Shown here piece after piece: positions 24,412 to 32,366 of a DNA stretch of 46,120 nucleotides. The stretch spans positions 1 to 46,120 of the forward strand of contig JARVKA010000010.1 in the NCBI GenBank assembly GCA_029775915.1, in the 5' to 3' direction. Each line of letters opens with the position of its first letter. Positions within the stretch are counted from its first letter, which is position 1. This DNA is from Nitrososphaeria archaeon (GTDB taxonomy: Archaea > Thermoproteota > Nitrososphaeria > Nitrososphaerales > JANXEG01). The notes under the pieces were generated by a model. The model saw nothing but the letters and a program-made list of their open reading frames with translations, searched no databases and was not told the DNA's origin. The translations under genes and the position numbers were made by a program.

Positions 24412-25566
24412 TTGCCAATCAAAATGGTTAAGATTATTGAAGGCAAAACTACCCTTTTCGTACCAAAATCATCATTGAATGAGAAAGTCCCACCAAAATT
24501 ACCCGCTTTTTTCAATCCTCTCGGTAAGCTCACACGTGATATATCAATTCTCATTTATAGCTCAATAGCGAATAATATACCGAATGGTATAATTATGGCA
24601 GACTCACTCGCTGGAGTTGGAGCGAGAGGGATTAGAGTTGCGGTTGAAGTACCAAATGTAAATATGGTTTATTTAAATGATTTAAATCCAACCGCGATAA
24701 GATACGCTCGCATATCAGCTAAATACAATAATGTACAAAAAAAGTGCCGTTTCTCTATAAAGGATGCTTGTGTATTCCTTATTAAGCACTCAGCTCCCAA
24801 TAAAAAATTTCATATAATCGATATAGATCCATTTGGATCACCATCACCATTCCTCGATTGTGGATTAAGAGCTCTCAATGATGGTGGATTAATATCCATT
24901 ACCGCTACTGATACAGCTGTGTTATGTGGAGTATATCCTGAAGTATCATTCAGAAAGTATTATGGAAGATCATTGAGAACTGAATATTGTCATGAAATTG
25001 GAATACGCTTACTTTATGGCTCATTAGCTTATTGCGCTATTAAACTCGATTGTGGCATTCAACCATTATTTTGCCATACTAGTGCTCATTATACGCGAAT
25101 ATATGCTTATATCTTTCAAAGTAAAGAATGGGCTGAGAGAACAGCGAGTGAATTGGGTTATATTGCTCATTGCTTCAAATGTGGTGATAGAATTGTGAGT
25201 AATATTCCAATAACACATTGCAAAGTTTGTGGAGCGATTAAAAAATTAGCTGGCCCATTATGGATTGGTAAAATTTACAATTATCAAATTGTGAATCAAA
25301 TTTTAACTTTATCTAAGCAAATTGGTATGAAAAAATGTGCAAAAATAGCTGAAATAGCTATTGAGGAGATTAATGCCCCTCCCACATATTATACTATCGA
25401 TAAATTGTGTGATGAGCTTGGTATTCCATCTATTAGCCCTCATGAATTGGTAAATGAGCTTAAGAATAAGGGATTTAACGCATCAAGAACTGCGATAAAT
25501 CCAAATGGTGTGAGAACCGATGCACCAATCACGATATTGAAGGAAATTATTAAAAGCTTAATTTAA
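24412..25566 (+). CDS. trm1: tRNA (guanine26-N2)-dimethyltransferase
   Basis: A 384-residue SAM-dependent enzyme that methylates G26 of tRNA at N2. N-terminal EGKTTLFVP and FFNPLGKLTRDIS are followed by the Rossmann core: ADSLAGVGARGIR (SAM loop), NDLNPTAIRYAR and the catalytic DIDPFGSPSPFLD. The C-terminal domain has a zinc-ribbon-like CFKCGDR...CKVCG. The start is probably TTG 24412, with ATG 24424 as an alternative. It overlaps the convergent rlmE gene by 4 bp. Confidence 0.94.
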   Translation: MPIKMVKIIEGKTTLFVPKSSLNEKVPPKLPAFFNPLGKLTRDISILIYSSIANNIPNGIIMADSLAGVGARGIRVAVEVPNVNMVYLNDLNPTAIRYARISAKYNNVQKKCRFSIKDACVFLIKHSAPNKKFHIIDIDPFGSPSPFLDCGLRALNDGGLISITATDTAVLCGVYPEVSFRKYYGRSLRTEYCHEIGIRLLYGSLAYCAIKLDCGIQPLFCHTSAHYTRIYAYIFQSKEWAERTASELGYIAHCFKCGDRIVSNIPITHCKVCGAIKKLAGPLWIGKIYNYQIVNQILTLSKQIGMKKCAKIAEIAIEEINAPPTYYTIDKLCDELGIPSISPHELVNELKNKGFNASRTAINPNGVRTDAPITILKEIIKSLI

Positions 25567-26165
25567 TTAGATCCTTGAAAATTAATGCATAATAAGTATA
25601 TCTCACTACTTCCACTCCTACTTGCTTTAGGCTTAATAATTCTCACTTCCTTAAATATTTCTTTAACTTGTTTAATAAAATCATTAATCATCTCCCCTTC
25701 AAATACTTTGAGAATGGCTGAGCCACCTTTATTCAAAATTTGGGGTAAAATTGCAACAACTTTTCTCGTTAAATCGATTTGCTTTATATGATCCAATTCC
25801 CATATTCCAGAAACCTTTGGTGCTAAATCTGATAATATTACATTAGCCATTCTTGGCAATCTTTCCAATATTATCTTGCTTATATTAGCATCTGTAACAT
25901 CAGCCACAATTGTTACAACATTGCCTTTTATCCTCTCAACCTTTTTAAGATCAATCCCTAATACAAAACCATCTTTACCCACTACTTCAGCAGCTACTTG
26001 AAGCCAACCGCCCGGTGCACAACCAAAATCTACAACAACATCACCGGGCTTTATCACTTTATACTTACGATTAATTTGAATTAATTTAAATGCTGCTCTA
26101 CTTTTAAAACCCATTCTTTTAGCGAGTTGTCTATAAAAGTCCCGTTTAGCTTCTTGTAATCTCAA
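25563..26165 (-). CDS. rlmE: FtsJ/RlmE-type rRNA 2'-O-methyltransferase
   Basis: 200 residues. In bacteria RlmE methylates U2552 in the 23S A-loop; archaeal members are assumed to do the same. The K-D-K-E tetrad is visible: Lys in SRAAFKL (about 26), Asp in LSDLAPK (about 112), Lys in AILKVFEGE (about 151) and the following Glu. The SAM loop is VDFGCAPGGWLQVA. The start is TTG 26165. It is the last gene of a minus-strand run Gar1-TFB-TFE-beta-RlmE. Confidence 0.93.
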   Translation of the reverse strand: MRLQEAKRDFYRQLAKRMGFKSRAAFKLIQINRKYKVIKPGDVVVDFGCAPGGWLQVAAEVVGKDGFVLGIDLKKVERIKGNVVTIVADVTDANISKIILERLPRMANVILSDLAPKVSGIWELDHIKQIDLTRKVVAILPQILNKGGSAILKVFEGEMINDFIKQVKEIFKEVRIIKPKASRSGSSEIYLLCINFQGSN

Positions 26166-26197
26166 TAACTTTCACTATTTTAATCGATTCGAATGAT

Positions 26198-26602
26198 TTA
26201 ATCTTTACTTGTGATTTGCTCTTCATTTTTCATAACTTCCTCATACTCTTGAATTACCCAATTTATGAGTGAATCACAAGTAAATGGTGTTACCGATCCA
26301 TTTGGTGCACATTTTGCTTCATATTCACAAGTTATACAAGGGCATCGCTCAATAGATTCCATTTGAATTGGGAGTTTTAAAGGTGTGAGTTTATATGTCC
26401 AACGCCCTTTATCTAAAACTTTCTCACGTTTAATCAAACCCCTCTTCTCCAATCGAATAGCAAGCCTTGAACCATCACGACTGGTTAAGCCTAATGCTCT
26501 CCATAATTCACTTTGATAAATCCCATCTTTTCCACGTTCAATAATCATTTTATAAACCTTTGATGTGAGATCTAAATTATCCTTTCCATTATCTTTATTC
26601 AA
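26198..26602 (-). CDS. Transcription factor TFE beta subunit (RPC34/RPC39-like, Fe-S)
   Basis: 134 residues. Residues about 10-75 are a winged helix (GIYQSELWRALGLTSRDGSRLAIRLEKRGLI). Residues about 85-110 hold clustered cysteines (CPCITCEYEAKC, then FTC), matching the [4Fe-4S] site of archaeal TFE-beta and eukaryotic RPC39. In TACK archaea TFE-beta joins TFE-alpha to help open the promoter. The location directly behind TFB supports the call. The start is TTG 26602. Older annotation may call it a conserved winged-helix protein. Confidence 0.8.
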   Translation of the reverse strand: MNKDNGKDNLDLTSKVYKMIIERGKDGIYQSELWRALGLTSRDGSRLAIRLEKRGLIKREKVLDKGRWTYKLTPLKLPIQMESIERCPCITCEYEAKCAPNGSVTPFTCDSLINWVIQEYEEVMKNEEQITSKD

Positions 26603-26659
26603 TTATCTTCACCAATAAATTAGCATAAAACTGTGGTTTTTGCTAATATAAATAGTATT

Positions 26660-27610
26660 TTAATCGATAGGTTTAAGCTTTTGCTTCACGTGGAAGTTAT
26701 CCAATATTTCACGACATCTATTCCTTACCGTTACTTCAGTTACCCCTGCTATATCAGCTATATCTCTTTGTGGTAAGCGTTCCCCAAGTAAAACTGCTGA
26801 TATGTAAACATAAGCGGCTGCTAAACCTGCGGGCGTTTTTCCACTGGAAATTCTACTATCCTTTGTTTGAGTTGCAATTGATAATGCAAGCCGTTCAACC
26901 TTTGGATCGATTTTCGCAAGATTCACAAATTTTGAGATATATTTATCTAGGGAAAGGGGCGGTACATATTCCTTCTCCACTTCTTTCAAAACGAATCTAT
27001 AATACTTTGCTAAACTTTTCTCATCAATGTTAGCAGCATGAGCAATCTCTTTTAAAGTCCTTCCCACATTGCACTTTCTACATGCGAGATAAATAGATGC
27101 GCAACTCATACCTTTAATCGATTTACTCTTCGCAACCTTCATCTTCATAGCTGTTCGATAAATATGTGCTGCAGTTTCAAAAACCGTTTTAGGAAGATTG
27201 AGAATTGAACATATTTCATTCATTTTTGAGAGTACAACTGAGAGTCCTCTTTCTTCAGCTGTTAATACTCTAGCTCTCGTTTGCCATTTTCTCATTTTAT
27301 TTACACTCATACGCATATAAGGATCCAATGTATTCCCATAGTAATCTCTCATATTCCCACCAATCTCAGTAGTTAAACCGTAATCATGCAATCCTAAAGT
27401 TCTTGGTGAGCCTGCATGAACTCTTTTTTGTTTCTCTTCCAAATCGATAGCTTTCCATGCTGGCCCTTGATCCTCAATTTGCTCTTTAATTACAGAACCA
27501 CAAGATGGACAAATATACTCGCCTTTATCTCGATCCTCAATTAAGGGTTTTTGACATTTTGGGCATATAGTATCTAAATCATCAAAACCTTTTTTCCACA
27601 ATTTTATCAC
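26660..27610 (-). CDS. tfb: Transcription initiation factor B (TFB)
   Basis: 316 residues, the archaeal TFIIB homologue. The zinc ribbon is CPKC...CPSCG (about 16-38). The B-reader/linker follows with GSPRTLGLHDYGLTTEI, then two cyclin folds (about 115-205 and 210-310) with YLACRKCNVGRTLKEIA and TPAGLAAAYVYIS. The C-terminal helix-turn-helix that reads the BRE is DIADIAGVTEVTVRNRCREIL. It overlaps gar1 by 4 bp, a gene pair conserved in many TACK archaea. Confidence 0.96.
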   Translation of the reverse strand: MIKLWKKGFDDLDTICPKCQKPLIEDRDKGEYICPSCGSVIKEQIEDQGPAWKAIDLEEKQKRVHAGSPRTLGLHDYGLTTEIGGNMRDYYGNTLDPYMRMSVNKMRKWQTRARVLTAEERGLSVVLSKMNEICSILNLPKTVFETAAHIYRTAMKMKVAKSKSIKGMSCASIYLACRKCNVGRTLKEIAHAANIDEKSLAKYYRFVLKEVEKEYVPPLSLDKYISKFVNLAKIDPKVERLALSIATQTKDSRISSGKTPAGLAAAYVYISAVLLGERLPQRDIADIAGVTEVTVRNRCREILDNFHVKQKLKPID

Positions 27611-27840
27611 TTCCTTGTAGAAATATAAAGCTTACTACCTATCAATTTTTTAACTCTATCTGTAAGCGGGATTGTTGATACGTAAGGTGAATTAACCGGC
27701 CCAATCATCTCAACAACTTTAGCAACCTTTCTACCCTTAGAATCAACAAGTATAACATTTGGCTCAAGCTTTATCGATGCTTTTAAAATTAATCTACCAC
27801 TCTTTGCTTGATGAAGAACAAATCCTGCTTCTTGCAACAT
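27607..27840 (-). CDS. gar1: H/ACA RNP protein Gar1
   Basis: 77 residues: a small beta-barrel with VDSKGRKVAKVVEMIGPVNSPYVS, the Gar1/Naf1 core, and a short basic tail. It works with Cbf5, Nop10 and L7Ae in RNA-guided pseudouridylation. Its last codons overlap the start of tfb, so this is the head of the minus-strand operon. The upstream gap (27841-28010) holds the divergent promoters for gar1 and the endonuclease gene. Confidence 0.9.
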   Translation of the reverse strand: MLQEAGFVLHQAKSGRLILKASIKLEPNVILVDSKGRKVAKVVEMIGPVNSPYVSTIPLTDRVKKLIGSKLYISTRK

Positions 27841-28010
27841 AAAAAGAGAAGCATATCGGCTTTATTAAACATATCGATAAAAATATTTGAAATATTGGTC
27901 AATTTTCATTAAATTGAGTATTTTAATCACATTTTAATAAAGCTTAAATAATATCATTTCTGATTTATTGAGGAAAATCGTTTAAAGATACTTAGGTTAT
28001 TTATAAAGAT

Positions 28011-28550
28011 ATGAGCGAAGAGACCTTACCAATTTACTCAGGGAGATTGTTAAAGAAAGGCGTTATTATCGATAATCCAGATGCGATAAAAGAGCTTAAA
28101 GAGCGTGGTTATGGTGAGGAGGAAGGGGGTAAGTTAAAACTTGAGGATTACGAAGCGCTTTACCTTCTTTACATTAATAAATTAAAAATCACTCAACGGA
28201 AAAAGAATATTAGCTTCGATGAGCTTGTAGATTATTCATTAAAAAAAGATCCGAATGCATGGACGAGATTTTTAATCTATCGGGATTTGAGAAGTAGGGG
28301 TTATGTGGCAAAAGAAGGGTTTGGTTTTGAAGTAGACTTTAGAGTTTATGAGAGGGGTGCTTATGGATCGAAACCAGCTAAATATTTAGTATCAAGCTTG
28401 AATGAGGGAACTGAGATGAAATTAAAGGATTTAAGCCAAATGGTAAGTCAAGTTTCGAGAATGGGTAAGGATATGATTTTAGCAGTGATTGAGAGAAGAG
28501 GGGAAGTTATTTATTATCGAGTATCAGAAATGAGGTTTGAGCGAAAATGA
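28011..28550 (+). CDS. endA: tRNA-splicing endonuclease family subunit, catalytic His missing
   Basis: 179 residues with the EndA two-domain layout. The N-terminal domain spans about 1-80. The catalytic-type domain begins with RDLRSRGYVAKEGFGFEVDFRVYERG. Of the Tyr-His-Lys triad, Tyr (VYERG) and Lys (RMGKDMILAV) are present. Where active enzymes have His (HS-x-YLV or HAPY) this one reads SKPAKYLV, with no histidine anywhere in the region. Crenarchaeal endonucleases are alpha2-beta2 heterotetramers with a non-catalytic partner, so this is probably the structural subunit with the catalytic one elsewhere. That type has the broad specificity needed for the non-canonical tRNA introns seen in this window. 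It overlaps the lipid synthase gene by 4 bp. Confidence 0.85.
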   Translation: MSEETLPIYSGRLLKKGVIIDNPDAIKELKERGYGEEEGGKLKLEDYEALYLLYINKLKITQRKKNISFDELVDYSLKKDPNAWTRFLIYRDLRSRGYVAKEGFGFEVDFRVYERGAYGSKPAKYLVSSLNEGTEMKLKDLSQMVSQVSRMGKDMILAVIERRGEVIYYRVSEMRFERK

Positions 28551-29395
28551 GTATTATAGCAAGTATAACTTTAATGAGGCCTATAAACTCACTTATGGTT
28601 GGCTTCGCGGTTGTGGTTGGAATTGTGATAACTTCTCCTCATATGATATTTTCTCAACAATCTTTATTTGGTTTTATGACTGGCTTTTTTATATCATCTT
28701 ATTCTATGGTAATTAATGATTTTTATGATTTAGAGGTTGATCGTGTAAACAATCCTTATAAACCATTACCGAGTGGCAAGATTAAAATTAAATTTGCTCT
28801 CTCATTAGCAATAATGTTATTATTATTAGGTTTATTTAGCGCTATTTTAATCAGCATTCTTAACTTTATTATCGCACTTATCTTCGCTATAATCTCATGG
28901 ATTTATAATGCTTGGGGAAAGAAAAAAGGCATTATTGGGAATATGATGGTAGCCCTTTCAGTATCCATACCTTACATTTATGGCAGTATTGCTATTGGCA
29001 AATTAAATGATTTATTAATATGGTTTTTAGCACTTATATCATTCATTGCAGCAACTGGTAGAGAAGTGGTAAAAACGATCTCTGATGTTGAGGGTGATAA
29101 ATTGAGAGATGTAAGATCAATAGCAAGAGTATATGGTATTAAATATGCAGCTCAACTCAGCTCAACTTTATTCTTAATAGCGGTAGCTTTTAGCTTATTA
29201 CCAATAATCCTCAAAATCGTTGGTTTGATTTATATTGTATTAATTCTCATACCTGATGCTATTTTCATTTATGCCTCAATTAATATTCTTAAGAATTATT
29301 CATTTAAGAATGCGATAAGAATAAAAAAGATAACTTTAATGGGTATGTTAATGGGCTTAATTGCTTTCATTATAGGTGGTGCATTCCGATTTTAA
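28547..29395 (+). CDS. Digeranylgeranylglyceryl phosphate synthase (UbiA family)
   Basis: 282 residues with about eight membrane helices. It transfers the second geranylgeranyl chain in archaeal ether-lipid synthesis. The two Asp-rich prenyl-diphosphate motifs are visible: NDFYDLEVDRVNNPYKPLPSG (about 63-83) and KTISDVEGDKLRDVRS (about 178-193). The start ATG overlaps the stop of the endonuclease gene (ATGA). A membrane enzyme behind a tRNA-processing gene is a common archaeal neighbour pair and need not imply a shared function. Confidence 0.92.
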   Translation: MSIIASITLMRPINSLMVGFAVVVGIVITSPHMIFSQQSLFGFMTGFFISSYSMVINDFYDLEVDRVNNPYKPLPSGKIKIKFALSLAIMLLLLGLFSAILISILNFIIALIFAIISWIYNAWGKKKGIIGNMMVALSVSIPYIYGSIAIGKLNDLLIWFLALISFIAATGREVVKTISDVEGDKLRDVRSIARVYGIKYAAQLSSTLFLIAVAFSLLPIILKIVGLIYIVLILIPDAIFIYASINILKNYSFKNAIRIKKITLMGMLMGLIAFIIGGAFRF

Positions 29396-29495
29396 TAAAA
29401 AGCCTTGTAAAAACTGATTTTAAAAAGAATCATTCGATATGATTTTTGCATATTGTTCATATAGAAGAGCTTAAGTTATTGTAAGATTTTAATAA

Positions 29496-30728
29496 TTGAG
29501 TAGAATCTTAATGTGGACTGAAAAGTATCGCCCTTCAAACCCATATTTATTAATAGGCAATGAGGAGAGTAGATTAAGATTTATTCATTGGTTGGAGAAT
29601 TGGAAGGAAGGTGACAAACCAGCACTTTTAATAGGCCCTCCAGGTGTTGGTAAAACCACTTTAGTTTATGCTACAGCGAATGCTTTGAATTATCGAGTTA
29701 TAGATTTAAATGCGAGTGATATGAGAACGAAAGAGAAGCTTGAACGAATTTTAAGCCCCATATTAACATCTAAAACTCTCTTTAATGAAAAGGTTTTAAT
29801 CTTTTTGGATGAAGTTGATGGGATTTACGGTAAAGCTGATTATGGGGGTATGGAGTTTATTAATGATTTAATCAAGAATGGTAAAGTTCCAATTGTATTA
29901 GCGGCGAATATTGAGGAAGATGAAAAGATAAAAAAATTAATATCTCAAACCAATGTATTTCGCTTTAAGCGTATACCTCCTAAATTAATTGAACTTTATC
30001 TTTCATACATTTTGAATAAAGAAGGCATTAAATTGAGCAAGGAAGATTTGGAGAAGATTATTCGCTCAGTAAATGGTGATTTGAGAGCAGCTATCAACAC
30101 CGCTTATACTTATACATTGGCTATGAAGGAAGGTAGCGAATCCATACTTCAAAAGAGGGATGAAAGTCTCAATTTATTGGAGGGTTTGGATATGATATTA
30201 TCTGCCAATTCGATTGATGATGTATACAATTATGTAAAAAAATGGGATGGTTTACCAATGGATAAATTGAGAATTCTTTACAATAGCATTCTGAGTAGCA
30301 ATTTGAGTATTGAGGAATTGATTCCAGCTCTCAATGCTTTATCTAATCTCGATATATTAGTTGGTAAGATAAATAAAACTCAAGAGTGGAGGCTTTTAAG
30401 ATACTTTAATGAAATGCTCGCTTATTCGGTATTTCAAGCCCTTCCTAAGGGTAAGGTAAAGCGAAGTGAGGATAGTATTCCATGGCAATTAAAGCTTAGA
30501 ATATGGAATGAAGCTAAAGCTATTAAAGAAATCGGTTTAAAATTTGCAAAAATCTTCCATGTATCAAGCACCACAATAATCAATCTTTACCTTCCTTACA
30601 TCGCATTAATCTTGAAGCAGAATAAAATCGATTTAGAAAAGTTTTGCAATCTTTTAGGCTTGGATGAGAGCTCAAAAAAAGTATTGATAAAAGAGATAGA
30701 TAGAGTTTGGGAGATGGTGAAGAAATGA
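29496..30728 (+). CDS. rfcL: Replication factor C large subunit
   Basis: 410 residues; the AAA+ clamp-loader large subunit that works with RfcS to load PCNA. Walker A is GPPGVGKTTLVYATA (about 48), Walker B is LIFLDEVDGI (about 106) and sensor 2 is SVNGDLRAAINT (about 194). The C-terminal collar domain is all-helical. The start is TTG 29496, placed by the MWTEKYRP motif a few residues in. Its stop overlaps the next gene (ATGA at 30725). The expected small-subunit gene rfcS, often adjacent, is not in the window. Confidence 0.94.
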   Translation: MSRILMWTEKYRPSNPYLLIGNEESRLRFIHWLENWKEGDKPALLIGPPGVGKTTLVYATANALNYRVIDLNASDMRTKEKLERILSPILTSKTLFNEKVLIFLDEVDGIYGKADYGGMEFINDLIKNGKVPIVLAANIEEDEKIKKLISQTNVFRFKRIPPKLIELYLSYILNKEGIKLSKEDLEKIIRSVNGDLRAAINTAYTYTLAMKEGSESILQKRDESLNLLEGLDMILSANSIDDVYNYVKKWDGLPMDKLRILYNSILSSNLSIEELIPALNALSNLDILVGKINKTQEWRLLRYFNEMLAYSVFQALPKGKVKRSEDSIPWQLKLRIWNEAKAIKEIGLKFAKIFHVSSTTIINLYLPYIALILKQNKIDLEKFCNLLGLDESSKKVLIKEIDRVWEMVKK

Positions 30729-31072
30729 GAATTATTTTGGATGAATGGTTTAAACTTCCTAAGTTGGGTACGGATACTTTTATCAAACTCACAAAAGAGG
30801 CAAATTTGAAATATGAGAGTAAGCGAGGCTTTAAAGCGGATTTTAATACAAATCTATTAATGGTAGCATCGATTATAAAATCGGTTTTGAATGAAGATGT
30901 GGAATTTGTGATAAAATGCTCAATTTGTGGAAAAGAAGCTGGTTGTGACTCATGTAATTATAAAGATATTTGTGATAGATTGAGAATCTCTCCAAAATGT
31001 ATTTGTGATGAATGTAAAGAGAAGAGTGATCCATACGCTCTTTATACCTCCATATTGGCTATGGAAAAGTAA
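30725..31072 (+). CDS. Cys-rich probable zinc protein co-transcribed with rfcL, unknown
   Basis: 115 residues, not recognised. The N-terminal 60 residues are helical (LGTDTFIKLTKEANLKYE, then a MVASIIKSVLNE helix). The C-terminal half has eight cysteines as CSIC, CDSC, C, C, and CICDEC, consistent with one or two zinc sites, though an Fe-S cluster is possible. The start ATG 30725 overlaps the rfcL stop by ATGA, so translational coupling is likely and a role near DNA replication or repair is a reasonable guess. A longer in-frame start (30707) would lie inside rfcL and is less likely. Confidence 0.68.
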   Translation: MRIILDEWFKLPKLGTDTFIKLTKEANLKYESKRGFKADFNTNLLMVASIIKSVLNEDVEFVIKCSICGKEAGCDSCNYKDICDRLRISPKCICDECKEKSDPYALYTSILAMEK

Positions 31073-31127
31073 TTATTTTTGAGTTTTTAATAATGGCTTC
31101 ATTTTAATGAGTATTCCATTGGTATTG

Positions 31128-31182
31128 GATTTGGTGTTACGTTCAAAATAAAAATTATTTTTTCTCAAAAAATCTAACACTG
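31128..31182. repeat. Dispersed near-palindromic repeat, copy 3
   Basis: ATTTGGTGTTACG, then AATAAAAATTATTTTTTCT, then CAAAAAATCTAACACTGTAT. It aligns with the copy at 10309-10374 in the same orientation and has the same GGTGT/ACAC ends. It lies in the 234-bp gap between the Cys-rich gene and cutA. The remaining gap holds just the cutA promoter. Confidence 0.62.
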
Positions 31183-31277
31183 TATGAGTAAATCACAATT
31201 ATCAAATACATTGGCATATATGCTTCAATTTAATAATCGAATTCGCATACTTATTCTTAGCTTTCTTAAAAACAAAC

Positions 31278-31287
31278 TATAAATAAA
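31278..31287 (+). promoter_or_regulatory. TATA box for cutA
   Basis: TATAAATAAA ends 22 bp before the ATG at 31310, implying a leaderless or nearly leaderless transcript. Confidence 0.5.
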
Positions 31288-31309
31288 TATCAAATTACTC
31301 AAATTATTG

Positions 31310-31633
31310 ATGAGCGAATATATACATGTTGTAGCAACAATGAGCAATAAAAATGAGGCTGAAAGAATTGCTAAATTACTCTTGGAGAAGCGTGTAGCTG
31401 GTTGTGTTCAAATTATTGGGCCAATCACAAGCATGTATTGGTGGAAAGGCAAGATTGAAAGAGCTGAAGAATGGTTATGCTTAATTAAATCCCGCCTTAA
31501 TCTTTATAATGAATTGGAATCTCTCATTCGTGAGAATCATTCTTATGAAATACCTGAGATATTGGCTATGCCAATCATTAAAGGGAATAACGATTATATT
31601 AAATGGTTAAATAATGAGTTGAAAATAGGTTAG
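31310..31633 (+). CDS. cutA: CutA1 divalent-cation tolerance family protein
   Basis: 107 residues, a small trimeric ferredoxin-like fold. Conserved stretches are NEAERIAKLLLEKRVAGCVQI, the metal-binding-type Cys in GCVQ, SMYWWKGKIERAEEWLCLIKS and HSYEIPEILAMPI. Despite its name, the function of the family is uncertain. ATG 31310 is preferred; a TTG lies three bases earlier. It overlaps the convergent Mth938-like gene by 4 bp. Confidence 0.93.
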   Translation: MSEYIHVVATMSNKNEAERIAKLLLEKRVAGCVQIIGPITSMYWWKGKIERAEEWLCLIKSRLNLYNELESLIRENHSYEIPEILAMPIIKGNNDYIKWLNNELKIG

Positions 31634-31971
31634 CAAGTTAAGTGAAGGGCTGCGATTAATCTTTTAGATTTAAACAATTGATTATAAATTTCACAAGCTT
31701 TGCTAGTCTTCTCAATAATTAACTTTATACCATTTGATTCCAAAAACTCTTTCGTCTCAGGTAAGATCTTCATGTAACCATTATATCCAGTCCCTATCAA
31801 TAAAACTTCAGGCTTCTCATTAATTACATCTTTTATATCATCGATGCAAAGCTCATGACCAACTTTTCTCCACCATTTATCATCAATACGATTCGGATAA
31901 ATAATAACATCATGTGTATACTCTTTACCATTAATTACAATCTTGCCAAATTCATAAGAATCGATCATCAT
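31630..31971 (-). CDS. Mth938-like (AAMDC-type) domain protein
   Basis: 113 residues. IDSYEFGKIVINGKEYTHDV and EVLLIGTGYNGYMKI match the Mth938/DUF498 fold, an alpha/beta unit known from archaea and from the human AAMDC protein and NDUFAF3. No catalytic site is established for the family. It is a single gene, convergent with cutA and upstream-divergent to tRNA-Ala(GGC). ATG 31971 may be followed by an equally valid second Met. Confidence 0.85.
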   Translation of the reverse strand: MMIDSYEFGKIVINGKEYTHDVIIYPNRIDDKWWRKVGHELCIDDIKDVINEKPEVLLIGTGYNGYMKILPETKEFLESNGIKLIIEKTSKACEIYNQLFKSKRLIAALHLTC

Positions 31972-32073
31972 TAATCGATATTTGATAATTATAAATAAAC
32001 TATTCGGATCGATTTTGATTCATATGAGATTATAAGAAAAAAAGATAAATCTGAATGTGCATAAGGTAAGTAT

Positions 32074-32180
32074 GGGCCGGTCGTCTAGTCAGGGCTAACC
32101 CTAGAAAGATTATCTCTCTAGATTGGTAGGATACCGCTTTGGCATGGCGGGGGTCGAGGGTTCGAATCCCTCCCGGTCCA
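32074..32180 (+). tRNA. tRNA-Ala(GGC) with a 33-nt intron in the D loop
   Basis: Acceptor GGGCCGG/CCGGTCC with the alanine G3:U70 pair. The anticodon arm CCGCT-TTGGCAT-GGCGG gives anticodon GGC. The variable loop is GGGTC, the T arm GAGGG-TTCGAAT-CCCTC and the discriminator A. The D loop is oversized: AGTC, then 33 extra bases (32091-32123), then TGGTA. Removal gives a normal 9-nt D loop and a 74-nt tRNA. The intron can fold into hairpins (AGGG-CTAA-CCCT, or CTAGAAAGA-TTA-TCTCTCTAG with one mismatch). The 32181-32366 gap downstream is AT-rich with only the likely promoter of the glycan operon. Confidence 0.93.
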
Positions 32181-32366
32181 CTTTTATGTGAATATTAAAA
32201 ATAGAAGCATCTTTTTTGATTCTTATTGATGAAGTATGGAGGCTAAGTATGCTTATTTATTTGGAAATGTGAAAAATGATTTGATAAAGCAACTTTAAAA
32301 AGCGCAAATAAAATTGAATTTTAAAGACAAATTTATTAATTGATAGTTAAATTAAACTTAACATAA

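Noticed and set aside
32074-32180. tRNA-Pro(UGG) reading
   Set aside because: Shifting the loop by one would give anticodon TGG with a C at position 37 and a worse stem. CCGCT/GGCGG with GGC plus the G3:U70 pair clearly indicates Ala.
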